DNA from: Crocodylus rhombifer
Lineage: Eukaryota; Chordata; Crocodylia; Crocodylidae
Direction: 5' to 3'
Assembly: GCA_038503035.1 (NCBI GenBank)
Contig: JAVSML010020801.1
Location: 62,001 to 126,000 of the forward strand
Length of the DNA: 64,000 bases
Part shown: positions 1 to 11,166 of the stretch, one piece after another
Numbering within the stretch: position 1 is the stretch's first letter
Layout of the letters: each line of letters starts with the position of its first letter
Translations under genes and position numbers: made by a program
Notes under the pieces: generated by a model
Told to the model about the DNA's origin: nothing
The model's input: the letters and a program-made list of their open reading frames with translations, nothing else
Database searches by the model: none

Positions 1-196
1 CCATTCTCGCTAAGAGAATGGTGAAGTACTGAAATGGGCTACCTAGAGAGATGGTGGAAACTCCATTCTTGGAGGTTTTTAAGATCAAACTTTGGCTTGA
101 ATGATCTAATTGAGGACAGTCCTGCTTTGAGCAGGGGGTTGGACTAGATGTGACCCCAAGGTCACTTCCAATCCTCATTTTCCATGATTCTATGAC
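1..196 (+). mobile_element. CR1 LINE, 3' end only
   Basis: The 3' terminus of a CR1 non-LTR retrotransposon. It carries the degraded C-terminal coding tail (a translated WWKLHSWR-like stretch followed by a FKARLD-like region), the conserved untranslated stretch with GGACTAGATGTGACC, and the terminal ATTCTATGA octamer-type repeat that CR1 reverse transcriptase uses for priming. The window edge cuts off the 5' part. No intact frame remains. CR1 identity is well supported by the same ending in the longer copies at 11.16 kb and 33.6 kb. Confidence 0.8.
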
Positions 197-477
197 TTAA
201 TGTCAACAGGCTTGTCCCCTCTGGAGGTTCGGGGCTTGCTGAAAAATAAGACACTCACCTGGGATGTGGACCTGGGGCCTCTTGCACTTTAAGGATGAAG
301 CCTGGAGGCTCAGGAGCAAAGCAGCAGTCAGGTCAGCTGTGCCCGGCTGGACCTAGGACTCTGTGGGTGAGAGTGGAGCAGGTGCCTTGGCAAAGGGAAG
401 TCTGGGAGACCCATGGGATACAGTGAGTGGGAAAACTGCCATTCACCAAGCCCCAGAAAGCTGGGAGGGGCTGTGGA

Positions 478-1350
478 TAGCTGGGTGGTCTAGGGCAGGG
501 GTGGGCAAAATAAAACCAATGGGCAGGATCTGGCTTGCAGAGGAGCTTTGTCCAGTCTGCAGTGGGTTCCTTGGTCTCACCTGGCCCAGGCACTGCCCAG
601 CTGCGGCATGTGTTGCTGCTCCTGGGCACACAGTGAGGCTGAGGTGGCTCCATGGCTGGATTACCTTTCTTGGCAGCCCAGAGGCATCGGTGACAGTGGA
701 GGAGACCCAGGGCAGCCCACTACTGCTCTGGGTGGCAGCACTAAGAACTCCACAGCCCCCACAAACATCACACTCATCCATACATCCCCACAACCCCCGC
801 TTACGCACCCACCCGTATCCACACATACCCCTACACCTCACATACACACAACCCCCCACAAACCCCACACCCACCCATACCCCCATACTCCTTCATAGCC
901 GCCCAATAAATATACAAGAGTGACACTTCATTTTGAGCTATGATGCAATTGCCTCTATATACATGATGCAAACAGACACAAATCAGGACAAAAATGTATT
1001 TTTAAATAAAATTAATATACGTTATTGTGGATGTTTGATTTTTAGTATATAATTTGGGGGTTTTTTTTCCCAGTTCCAAGATGGCAAACCCCTTTCCAAA
1101 ACAAGTATTTCAAGGGGCAAGGGGAGGGACTTCTGGAGGCAAAGGTCAGGGGTTATGGGGTGGAACTTCTTGTCCCAAGATGGCAACCAGGGGACGGGGC
1201 ACCTGTGAAGGGGCAGGGCCACCCTTGCAGCCATGAACAGCTCACGAAAACTCATTTAGCCACCCCCAGCCAAAATAATTTCCTGCCCCAATCTGGCGGT
1301 ATGATCCCCACTGAGGGTGCAGAGGCCCAGGTTCAAATTTTAGATGAGCC
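478..1350 (-). mobile_element. hAT-like non-autonomous repeat with tRNA-like flank
   Basis: A repeat whose reverse complement is found again at 37.94-43.74 kb, where it is broken by later insertions. One end reads CAGGGGTGGGCAAAATAAA (from 496), the usual look of a hAT terminal inverted repeat; the other end (about 1285) is a weaker inverted match. Internally it has a C/A-rich tract (740-900), an A/T-rich tract (930-1060) and paired AAGATGGCA motifs. No transposase is encoded; the ORFs here are products of low-complexity sequence. Both copies carry a tRNA-Pro-like sequence beside the same end, so the tRNA part probably belonged to the amplified unit. The hAT label is inference from the ends; the repeat relationship itself is seen directly. 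Confidence 0.6.
1297..1350 (+). repeat. tRNA-Pro-like 3' portion (pseudo-tRNA)
   Basis: The stretch reads GGTATGATCC, then a degenerate anticodon region, then a B-box-like GGTTCAAATTTT and a GATGAGCCC acceptor-like end. It resembles the D-arm to acceptor part of a eukaryotic tRNA-Pro. The 5' acceptor is missing or displaced: GGTGGTCTAGG, resembling the missing 5' part, lies at 485-495 on the far side of the hAT-like repeat. That layout suggests the repeat split a tRNA-derived sequence. It is not a functional tRNA gene. Confidence 0.5.
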
Positions 1351-2977
1351 CAGTGCATATTTCCCTCCCAGCACAGGATGCACCACCAGGCCCACACACA
1401 TTGCCGCTTCGCTGTGTGTGTGCAACAGCTTCCAGGTTGCAGAGACAGTAAGCTGGGCAGGGAAGTATTGCTAGAGCCTTTGCAGAAAGGGCAGGAAGGG
1501 GCTTGTATGCAGGAGCTCTGAAAAAGTGCAAGCCTTAAAAATATACATGCAGCTGATTGGACTGTCAGCACAATGGAGGTTTCTGGTTGGCTGTGTCTGG
1601 GTTATAAACACAGCAGACAGTGGGAAACCGCAGAGGGGAGGAGCCATTTCCCAGCCAGAGGGAAAGGACTGGGACAGTCTCTCCACCCAGGGAGGGGGCT
1701 GACAGCCTGCTCCAGGAGCCAAGACCCCAGGAAAGATGGACAGCCTGTGGTGCTCATTGAGGAGCTGAATCCCCTATCTTGGAGAGGAGCTTGCAAACTC
1801 AGGACTTGTGTCCCCTGGGAAAGAGGAGGGGCAAAGGAAAGACTCTGGCACAGCGGGGAATCTGTGCTTGCACCTGGGTCGGAGCCGTGGGGAGTTTAGG
1901 CTGCAGGAACGGGGACCTGCCAGTAAAGGGAGGCAGTCTGTATTAAGCACCCCTAGTTTCACAAAGAAAGGCAATGTGCGGAGTAATTTAACCTCATAGG
2001 GCATGTGTAGATGACATGGGACTGATGTAGACTGCCCAAAACTGTTAATGCAGCTTTTTTTGGGGTGCGGTGCATTTTTGTTTGCATGACACAGCATTTG
2101 TGTTTGCACGAATGGCGCTTTTGAGCAAGTTAAGCCCCTGTGTGTCATTCTCCGCAGACATCAGCAGAGGGAGTCAAATACCAATTTACCCCCTGGAATG
2201 TCTTTCCTAATGGATTAAAGCAGGAGGCGCATGTGAGCCACCCAGGCTCCATAGTCCCCTGACTCTCACTGGGCAGTCCCAGCTGTCTGGGAGTCTCCCC
2301 TAATCATGGTCACGGTCACCCCAAAATCCTTGTCACGCACACCTTCCTGTGCTCGTTCAGTCTGGGCTGGTCTCTCTCTCCATCAGTACATGATTCCAAG
2401 GACCCCATACCAATCCCAAGAGACAAGCCACACAGGTGAATCCTTCCCTCCCATTCATTCCTTTCCCTTTCCCTTTCCAGTCCACCAGGGAATTTTTTAT
2501 TAATATAGTGGCTTACTAACTACCTATATCATAAGAGTATTAGGTGGGTGGGTGTTCGTTACTGCCCAGTTGATAGGCAATTCCTGCATATCTCTATATT
2601 GGTGGTCTTCTGCCTATATGTTGGTGCTCATCTGACTTTTGGGGGGCGGGGGGGTTGGACTACATTTCCCAGCATTCCCAAACTCATTGATCTTCTTACA
2701 GTTTCCAATGGGAAACCCTCCAGGTCCCTGGCCAGGTGCACCATCAATCTGTTTGTGTAGTGCCACATACCGCTTTTGGCATTGTGCTGTGAATTGATGT
2801 CAATTGTTTTATAAAGGTTTTTGGAATCTTTTTTTCAAATGTGACTTGCTATTTGGCTTGGTTTCCCCGCCCCCCCCCCCCCTTCCAACCCCCGACCATC
2901 CTCTCTTCCACCCCTCATCCGCAACACCACATGCCCCTGTAGACAGACACAGATTTTAAAGTGTAAAATTATTATTT
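1351..2977. other. No gene recognised
   Basis: About 1.6 kb with no coding region, repeat family or RNA that I can recognise. The ORFs on both strands are short and overlap each other without domain content. A pyrimidine-rich CTTTCC run near 2460 and poly-G and poly-C runs near 2641 and 2866 are the only distinctive features. Confidence 0.5.
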
Positions 2978-2978
2978 T

Positions 2979-3009
2979 ATATATATGTATATATATATAT
3001 ATATATATG
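2979..3009. repeat. (AT)n microsatellite
   Basis: An alternating TA tract of about 31 bp with one TG interruption, next to an A/T-rich run. Confidence 0.9.
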
Positions 3010-3149
3010 AACAAAGCACTCCCTAAGGGGTTGTTCTCAGCAACGTATCCTGCAAGACAATCTTGCACAAGGGCCATCCGACCAGCCCCTCCTTGAGGAT
3101 ATCTCCCCAGTCCCTGTGCTGCTACCCCACATCTCTGTTGTCTTTCCAC

Positions 3150-4962
3150 TACCTATCATTCTTCTCATTCCCATGAATCCTTGAAAATCTCTCCTTGGCT
3201 CTTACAGATATTGTGCATCACACAGGCTGTCACAATGAAGGGTGTTAGATTTTCTTCATCCATGTTGAGCCGGCACATAAGCGCCCTCCATCATCCTTTC
3301 AGTCGGCCAAACACACATTCCACTGCCATCCTGCAACCGCTGAGGCGGTAGTTAAAAACCAGCTTCTGCAGGTCGGTGATCTTCCCTCCGTTAGGCTTCA
3401 TGAGCCTGAGCTTTAGGGGTAGGCAGTATCCACTAATATGATGGGGGGGAATGGTGACACCACGGATCACTCTCTCCTCCATGCCGAGTCAGTCAGCCAG
3501 AAGGGAGTTTCAGAACACACTCATAAGTGCTGCTGGCCCACCCTGTAAAAATGTTTGTGAACCAGCCCCGCTGATCCACCAAGGCTTGCAGGATCATGGA
3601 GGCATATCCTTTCCTGTTTGTGTAAAGCCTCCCACTCCCTGCAGGGAACAGAACTGGGAGGTGAGTGCTGTCTAAAGCCCCCATGCAGCTTGGGAACCCC
3701 TTCTCATTAAAGCCATCTATGACTTGCTGTGGATTCACCAGGTGGATAAATTTGTTAGAATCCATGTTCCTAAGCAGCTGGCATACCTCACAGGTCACCT
3801 GCCCCACCGTGCAGGCAACTATGCCAAACTGATTGGCAATGTAGAAGAGGCCAGCTGGGCTGACCAGTTCCATGATGGCCATTGCAATCCTCTTGTCTGG
3901 AGGGATGTCCCTGTTAGAAATGGAATATTGTTAGAAATGGAGTATTGTTAGAAATGCACAGCTTGCATCTTGCACCCGATAAGAAAGAAACACTGCCAAG
4001 GACTTTTTTCCTTGCCCAGCCTTGCCACAGCTTTTCTTATACTAAATTGCAGACTCTCCTCCAGCTTCTCCCTAGCCTTTCTCATGCAGATTACAGAAGC
4101 TGGAATTCAACTGACTGTGTCCTTGAAAGGGTGGGGGGTTTAAACTCTTGGTGACCTATAGTACTCTCTGAGCATGCTTAATTAGCTGATGCATATTTAC
4201 CTCTCTGCCCTGCATACTTAAGTAGTTAATTATAATATACATGCGATGGATGTAGTGATGTAACCACATGTATGTTTGTGTGAAACGGAAGTGAGCTGTA
4301 AGAGTTCCTGTTTCTGCACACGTGCCCAGGAGGAAAAAGATAAATACAGCCTGCAAAATTCCTTGGTGGGTTCAGAGTAATCTGAGTTTTTGACTCTGCT
4401 CTGACCCTATTTGCAAATACACCTTTTGTGCCACCTAATGTATGTGTGTCTGTGATACTTTGCGAGCCTCCAAGAAACGGACCGCAATTTTTGCATCATC
4501 CCAACACATGCTTGTGTCCAGCCTCGTGATATGTGGCCCAAGCATGGAGACAATATAGTAGAACATCTCCCTTTTCATTCAGAACATCTCCGGCCACTGC
4601 TGGTCATTCCAAGTGGCCAGGACGATTCACTCCCGGCAGTCCTCGCTGCTCTCATGGGCCCACACTGTGCAGATTCTGCTGGTCCTCCTTAGGTGTCTCA
4701 ACAGAGCCTGGTCAGGTCCCACTTGTTCGCGCTACTCCCCAGAGTACCTGTTGGATCTTCTTACCGTTGTTAAAGCAGAAACACAACAACTTGCCACTGA
4801 ACACTGCAGTTTCCTACTGCTACTGAAGACTTCCTGCAGTAATCTCCAGTAAAACAGCATTTCCAGTACTGTGCCCACTTCCTCGTGATCCATGTCCTCC
4901 ATCATGTCACGTACTTCATCCTCGTTCTCTGTTTTGCCCATCTCCCAGCAGTGGCCTCTCAC
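3150..4962 (-). pseudogene. PIF/Harbinger transposase remnant (HARBI1-like)
   Basis: A decayed DDE transposase of the PIF/Harbinger superfamily on the minus strand. From N to C terminus: an acidic N-terminal part (about 4962-4730), a helix-turn-helix-like region with LATWND and MKREMF motifs (about 4690-4560), the catalytic core with GALDSTHLPV (first Asp) and GWASSTYECV (second site, where the usual Asp appears replaced), and a C-terminal part with NYRLSGCRMAVECVFGRLKG (catalytic Glu) followed by a VTACVMHNIC tail. A solo LTR at 3912-4498 interrupts it. Several stops and frame changes show it is dead. These transposases normally act with a Myb/SANT-like partner protein, and a fragment of that type lies at 11.2 kb. 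Confidence 0.8.
3912..4498 (+). mobile_element. Solo LTR inserted in the Harbinger transposase
   Basis: A 587 bp element that starts TGTTAGAAATGG and ends TTTTTGCATCA, so it has the TG...CA ends of an LTR. It is flanked by a 4-bp target duplication TCCC (3908-3911 and 4499-4502). Removing it with one TCCC rejoins the transposase reading frame without loss, which confirms the boundaries. The first 50 bp contain three near-tandem TGTTAGAAAT words. A TATA-like GATAAATACAG lies near 4339. No internal viral genes are present, so this is a solo LTR of an endogenous retrovirus-type element. Confidence 0.8.
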
Positions 4963-5159
4963 CTGTCTGCACCAAGCAGAGTGGTGTGTGTGGTTGGTCT
5001 GTGGCTTGGTGTAGCTGCTTTTTCAACCCCTCACCCCAGTGCCCTGGGGCATTGTGCCTTTTGCATAAGTTTTGCAGTCACTGGTGTTGTGATGTAATCA
5101 AGCTGGAGAGTAGGAGAAATAAACCTGTTTATTTAGGGATGCAGAGGATGAAATCGATG
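4963..5159. other. Spacer between Harbinger remnant and CR1
   Basis: A short unassigned spacer. It may include Harbinger 5' sequence, because the transposase N terminus lies immediately to the left. No promoter element stands out. Confidence 0.4.
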
Positions 5160-5174
5160 CCTCTCTCTGTTCTC

Positions 5175-5928
5175 TGCAGGCCCAGTCATCCACTGTACAG
5201 CCTCCACAGGAGACGCATCCACCGCAGGAGTGGCAGAAAGTGTCCAAATCCAGAGCTGCTAGGCCTAGAGTGGTGGAAGCTCCCTAGGTTCACCTGGGAA
5301 CAGGTTTGATGCCCTGGCAGCTGTGATGCAGAAAGACAGTGAAATTGCCTCCGGCGGGGACGATGTCACTCCCCACATGACAAGGAATGGGCAGAGAGTG
5401 AACACCAGCAGGAAGAAATGCCAGGTCCTTGTCATTGGAGACTCCATCCTACGAGCACTGGAAGGTCCCATCTGCCAGCCTGACCCCATGACGCAAGAGG
5501 TATGCTTCATGCCTGGGGCTCGGGTTAGGGACATCACGGAGATGATCCCGACCTACATCTGACCTGCAGACCAGTACCCCATGGTTGTTGTCCACGTGGG
5601 GATGAATGACGTGGCATGGGGCAACCCTGACTGCATTATGATGGAATTCAAGACTCTGGAGGACAAGCTTAAGGAGATGGGGGTGCAGGAGGTATTCTCC
5701 TCCCTTCTTTCGGAGAGTAGGCGGGGACAGAGACACGAGGCCTGCATTGACAAGGTCAACCAGCACTTATGTAGTTCGTGCCGCCAGGCAGGCCTTGGGT
5801 TCCTAGATAATGACCCATGCTTTCGGGCAGGGGACTTGCTGGGGTGGGGTGGGTTTCACCTCTCTCCTAAAGGCAAGCGTGTCTTCTTTTCCAGGTTGGC
5901 TGATCTCGTATGGCGAGCTTTAAACTAG
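5175..5928 (+). pseudogene. CR1 ORF1 remnant with SGNH esterase domain
   Basis: CR1 ORF1 encodes a nucleic-acid-binding protein with a C-terminal esterase of the SGNH/GDSL type. Here the esterase block I is visible as VIGDSILRA (Ser), the Asn block as VHVGMNDVAW, and the last block as GGFHLSPKG, where the catalytic Asp of the usual DGLHLS is replaced by Gly. A stop at 5560-5562 splits the domain into two frames-in-register pieces (5323-5562 and 5581-5928). The N-terminal part is frameshifted. The product is therefore not functional. The ORF ends just before ORF2 in the usual CR1 order. Confidence 0.8.
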
Positions 5929-6069
5929 CCTCGCTGGGGGAGGGGGCCACAGGAAGACAAGGAGACACCACCCAAGCAAGACAAGTGACAAATGCAAGGA
6001 GTGCCCAGGTAAGCAACAGGGGTCCAGACAGTCTCCCAAATTGGGGGGTGGCGCACACAGCCAGGCAGG

Positions 6070-8029
6070 GCCTTAAATGCCAATACACCAATGCTCATAG
6101 TATGGGGAACAAACAAGAGGAACTCACCTCTCACAATAGCTAGTTCAGATCCAGACATAATAGGGCTAACAGAAACTTGATGGGATTCATCCCAGGCCTG
6201 GGCAGTTAGCATTAGGGTCTGTAGGCTTTACAGGCAGGACAGAGAAGGAAGGAAAGGTGGGAGTGGGCGCTCCGTGTCAAGGAGCACTACACACCCTCTG
6301 CCGGCAGAATGGGGTCAGAGGGGCAAGCTGAAGTGCTCTGGGTCAAGATACAAGGGGGCTGTGGGGAAAGGGATTTAATGATGGGGGTCTACTGCAGATC
6401 CCCCAACCAAGGGGAGGAGCTGGACCAGGAATTTTCAGGCCAGCTTGCAGAGGCACTTAAGGCAAGGGATGTAGTTGTCAAGGGTGATTTCAATTACCCA
6501 GACATCTGCTGGGAGGAACAGTCAGCCAAGTCAGACCGTTCCAGGAGGTTCCTGGCCAAGATAGAGGACCTCCACTTAATGCAGGAGGTGCACGGTCCCA
6601 CCAGAGGAAATGCCCTGTTGGACCTGGTCCTGGCCACAGGCGATGACCTGGTCAGGGGCCTCCGGGTCCTTGACCACCTGGGTGATAGCGACTATCACTT
6701 GCTGGAATTCACCATCCAGCACAGGGTGTCAAGGGCCTCCAGCAAGGCGGTAGCCCTAGACTTTAAGAGGACCGACTTCAACGAGTTGAGGAGATTAGTG
6801 GGAGAGGTGCTGGGTTTCTCAAGAGCAGGAGAGCTCAGTGCCCAAGATGAGTGGTCATTCCTTAAGGAGACAATACTCAGGGCCCAAGGGGTGACCATCC
6901 CAACAAGAAGCAAGGGGGGCAAGAGTGCCCAAAAGCTCCCCTGGCTCACCAAGGGCATCCAGGAATACCTGATCACCTGTACACCTGGTGGAAGGGGCGT
7001 GCCATCTCCAAAGTGGAGTATACTTCCTCTGCTTGGACCTGTAGGGGGGCTGTCAGGAAAGCTAAGGTGGACATAGAGCTAGGACTAGCGTCCAAGATCA
7101 AAGATAATAAGAAGTCCTTTTTCAAATATATAGAGAGGATGAAGAAAGCACAGGAAACATGGGGCCCCTGCAAGATCCTCTGGGCAATCTGGTGGTTGCA
7201 CCAGAGGAGAAAGCAGACATCTTTAGCCAATTCTTCACCTCCGTTTTCTTGGGCAAGGACCAGAACTTCTCCACCGTGATGCAAGACGGACTCGAGGGGA
7301 ACACCTCCAGACCTCAGGTTGGGGAGGACTGGGTTAGAGAGCTTCTGGAGGGGCTGGATGTGTTCAAATCAGCAGGTCCAGATACTCTCCACCCCAGGGT
7401 GTTGAGGAAGCTAGCAGGGGTTATTGCAGGGCCTTTGGCATGGCTTTACAAGCACTCCTGGTGCTCGGGCCAGGTGCTAAATGATTGGAAGATAGCAAAG
7501 GTGGTCCCCATCTTTAAAAAAGGGAGGAGGGAGGACCCAGGCAACTATAGGCCTGTCAGTCTTACCTCAATCCTAGAGAAACTCTTTGAGAAGATCATCA
7601 CGGAGCACATCCGTGATGGGCCGGCCTCAGAGATGATGCTCCAGGGCAACCAGCACAGTTTCATTAGGTCACGTCAGACCAACCTGATTGTCTTTTATGA
7701 TCAGGTCACAAAAGCATTGGACGCAGGTGTCGCCGTGGATGTAGTCTTTCTGGACTTCAGCAAGGCCTTTGACATCGTCTCCCACCCCATCCTCATTAAA
7801 AAACTAGGCAACTGCGGCATTGATGCCTACACAGTCAGATGGATTGCAGATTGGCTGAGGGGTCGTACCCAGAGGGTGGTGGTGGACGGGTCATATTCGA
7901 CCTGGGGGGAAGTGGGCAGCAGAGTCCCCCAGGGCTCAGTCCTTGGGCCTGCACTATTCAATCTCTTTATCAATGATTTGGATGACGGGGTGAAAAACAC
8001 CGTTTAAATTCGCTGATGATACCAAAATT
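6070..8029 (+). pseudogene. CR1 ORF2 remnant (APE endonuclease + reverse transcriptase)
   Basis: ORF2 of the outer CR1. The AP-type endonuclease begins with NAHSMGNKQEEL near 6080, has GDFNYPDICW at about 6485-6515 and the GDSDYHLLEF block near 6685 (the usual SDH is SDY). The reverse transcriptase follows, with VVPIFKKGRREDPGNYRP (7504-7555), FLDFSKAFD (block A) and PQGSVLGPALFN (block B). The first part is open at 6309-7076 and the RT part at 7159-8007, but in a different frame. Stops occur in the endonuclease N-terminus. The FADD box is frameshifted at 8005. No active enzyme can be made. Confidence 0.85.
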
Positions 8030-10564
8030 CAGGAGGAAGAGCTGGATCTGGAGTTTTCCAGGCCACTTGGGGAGGCCGTGTGCGCAAGGGATGTTGTGGT
8101 CATGGGGGATATGAATTACCCTGACATCAACTGGGAGGAGCAGTCGGCTGGGTCGAGCCACTCATGAAGGTTCCCAACGTGCGTCCAGGACCTGCACCTC
8201 ATGCAGGAGGTACTCGTCCCCACTAGGGAAAATGCCATACTGGATCTGGTGGTAGTCTCTGGGGACAACCTGGTGGGGGAGGTGCTTGTACAAAGGAGGC
8301 TAAGGGACAGTGATCATGAAATGATTCCAGTCTGCTATTCAGAAGAAGGCGGGGAGGGGAACTAGCACAGCGCAAATGCCTGACTTTAGGAAAGCCAACT
8401 TCAATGTGCTCAGGGCAGTAGTCAGGGAGGCACTCGGAGCCCAGGGGGTAGCTAGTATAGGGGTCCAGGAAAAGTAGTCCTTCTCAAGGAGGCTATCTTT
8501 GGGGCACAGCAGGATGCAATTCCTCTGCGCAGGAAGGCGGGAAAAGTGTCCAAGAACCTCCATGGCTGAGCGCAGATATCCAGGCTGGCCTGAGGGCAAA
8601 GAAAAAAGCGTACTGGCGGTGGAAGCAGGGGGCAGGGACCAAGGAGGAGTACACCTCCCTGACTCGAGCTTGTAGGGATTTGGTGAGGGAGGCTAAAGCA
8701 GCACTGGAGCTTAGATTAGCTTCTGGGATTAAGGATAACAAAAAGTCCTTTTTCAAGTATATAGGTAGCAAGAAGAAGTCTCGGGGTAACACTGGACCCC
8801 TACGAGGCGAGGCAGGGCAGGGCAGTTGGTGACGGACGCACGAGAGAAGGCCGAACTCTTCAACAAGGTCTTTGCCTCCATGTTCCTGTCTGCTGACAAT
8901 GGGGAGCTCTCAGGTGACAGCGCAGAGAGGCCCAGGAAGGATGCGAGTCCCTGGACTGTTAGTTCAGACCTAGTTAAGGATTACCTGGAGGGCCTAGATG
9001 TGTCCAAGTTGGCGGGCCTGGATGACCTTCATCTGTGGGTGTTGAGGGTGCCTGCATGCCCAGGGCACCAGGCTGTGGGTGCAGGGAAGCAGGAAGGGAA
9101 CATCGCTGGTGTCATTGGCACAGCTGTTCAAGGACTCCTGGTGCTCAGGCCAACTCCCTGAGGAGTGGAAAAGGGCCAATGTGGTCCCTATTTTCAAGAA
9201 GGGGAGGAAGGAAGAGGCTGGCAACTACAGGCCAGTCAGCCTCACTTCTATCCTGGGGAAGGTATTTGAAAAAATTATCAAGGGCCACATTTGTAAGAGC
9301 CCTGCAGGGGAAGTGATGTTGAGGGGTAACCAGCACGGGTTCATGCCAGGTCAGTCCTGCCTGACTAGGTAACAAAGAGCTTAGATGGGAAGGAGGAAGT
9401 CGATGTCGTCTTCTTGGACTTCCAGAAGGCTTCGACACAGCATCTCACCCAATTCTGGTGGGCAAGCTGAGGGGCTGCGGCATGGATGAATGCACAGTCA
9501 CACGGGTGACAAACTGGCTCCAGGGGCGCGCCCAGAGGGTGATGGACAGGTTGATGTCGACCTGGGAGGGATGTGGGCAGCAGACCCCCCCAGGGCTCGG
9601 TCCTTGGGCCAGTGCTGTTCAACATCTTCATCAGCGACCTGGACGAGGGTGTGGAGAGCACCATGTTCAAGTTCACTGATGACACCAAGCTGTGGGGTAA
9701 AGTGCATACAGCGGCAGGCAGGGACCGCATCCAAGCAGACCTGGATAGGTTGGAGAAGTGGGCGGATCTGAACAGGATGTGGTGTAACAAGGACGAGTGC
9801 AGGGTGCTGCACCTGGGGAGAGGGAACCAGCATTATGGTTGTATCTTAGGGGCTGCCCCTCTTGGCAGCACAGGGGCAGAAAGGGATCTTGGAGTCAGGA
9901 TTGACTCCAGGATGAATATGAGTTGCCAATGCGACGGCGCAATAGGCAGAGCTGACCACACCCTGTCCTGCATCAACAGGGGCATCACTAACAGGACCAG
10001 GGAGGTCTTGCTCCCCCTCTATGCAGTGCTGGTCAGGCCGCAGATGAAGTCCTGTGTCCAGTTCTGGGTGCCGCACTTCAAGAGGGACGTGGGGAACCTG
10101 GAGAGGGTCCAGAGGAGGCTGCGCGTATGGTTGGGGGCCTCTGTGGCCAGCCCTAGGAGGAGAGGCTGAGGGACCCGAATCTCTTCAGTCTCCACGAGAG
10201 GAGACTGAGGGGGGATCTTGTGGCTGCTACAACCTTATCGGGGCCCAGCAGCAGGGACTTGGGGAAAGTCTGTTCCCCAGGGCCCCCCTTGGAGTCACCA
10301 GGAACAATGACCACAAGCTGAGGGGGGATAGGTTTAGGTTGGATATTAGGAAGAACTACTTCACGGTAAGGGTGGTCAGAGCCTGGAACAGGCCCCCCAG
10401 ACAGGTGGTGCTCTCCTCTTTCCTGGAGATCTTCAAGAGGAGACTGGACAGGCACCTGGCTGGGGTCTTATGACCCCTCCCACCCCCAGTGCTCCTTTCT
10501 GCCCATGGCGGGGGTTGGACTCGATTAGTCTAGGTCCCTCCCGACTCAGTGATTCTATGATTCT
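8030..10564 (+). mobile_element. Inner CR1 LINE nested in another CR1
   Basis: A CR1 copy truncated at its 5' end within the endonuclease domain (ELDLEFSRPLGEA is its first recognisable coding) and complete at its 3' end, which reads GTGATTCTATGATTCT. The best-preserved coding is 9573-10169, from PPQGSVLGPVLFNIF through the FTDDTKLWG box (FADD changed to FTDD) to the RVQRRLR block. Multiple frameshifts and stops occur. It lies between two halves of one other CR1, with AAAATT at both junctions, so it inserted after that copy. Confidence 0.85.
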
Positions 10565-11166
10565 AAAATTTGGGGTGAGGTGAGCATGATAGTAGGGAGG
10601 GAAAGACTGCAGCAAGACCTGGATAGGTTACAGGGGTGGGCTAACAAAAACAGGATGCGTTTCAATACTGACAAGTGCAGGGTACTGCACTGGGCAGTAG
10701 TAACCAGCAACCAGTTCTGGGCACTGCACTTCAGGAGGGATGTGGACAGCATGGAAAGGGTCCAAAGGAGGCCACTAGCATGATCGGGGGCAGCAGGGCA
10801 GACCCTACAATGAAAGACTGCGGGACCTGAACCTGTTCAGCCTCCACAAGAGAAGGCTGAGGGGGGACCTGGTGACTGTCTATAAACTCACTGGGGGGAC
10901 CAGGAGGGTTTGGGAGAAACTTTGTTTCCCCGAGCACCCTCTGGCGTAACAAGGAACAACGGCGCCAAGTTGTTGGAGAGGAGGTTTAGATTAGACATCC
11001 ACAAGAACGACTTCCCGGTCAGGGCGGCTAGGGTCTGGAACCAACTTCCAAGGGAAGTGGTGCTGGCTCCTACCCTGGGGGTCTTTAAGAAGAGGCTGGA
11101 TGCCTACCTGGCTGGAGTCATCTGAACCCAGTTTTCCTCCTGCCCAGGAGATTCTATGATTCTATG
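10565..11166 (+). mobile_element. CR1 LINE (outer copy), 3' part
   Basis: Continuation of the 5.16-8.03 kb CR1. It starts with the codons just after the FADD box (KIWGEV) and ends in GATTCTATGATTCTATG. About 260 bp are deleted inside it: coding jumps from VLHWAVVTSNQ directly to FWALHFRRDV. The C-terminal frame is open at 10910-11125 (DIHKNDFPVRAARVWNQLP). Confidence 0.85.

Larger units (their letters stand above)
5160..8029 (+). mobile_element. CR1 LINE (outer copy), 5' part
   Basis: The 5' part of a long CR1 that contains ORF1 and most of ORF2. It stops inside the reverse transcriptase just after the FADD motif, at ACCAAAATT. The rest of this copy resumes at 10565 with KIWGEV-coding sequence, beyond another CR1. 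The 6-bp word AAAATT occurs at 8024-8029 and again at 10565-10570 and is the likely target-site duplication of the inner copy. The exact 5' start of the outer copy is not clear. Confidence 0.85.

Noticed and set aside
363..923. 186-codon plus-strand ORF with Pro/Thr/His-rich end
   Set aside because: Product of the C/A-rich tract of the hAT-like repeat; three other frames are open over the same bases.
2835..3149. Minus-strand ORF with poly-Tyr/Ile run
   Set aside because: The run is the (AT)n microsatellite translated; the rest is unsupported.
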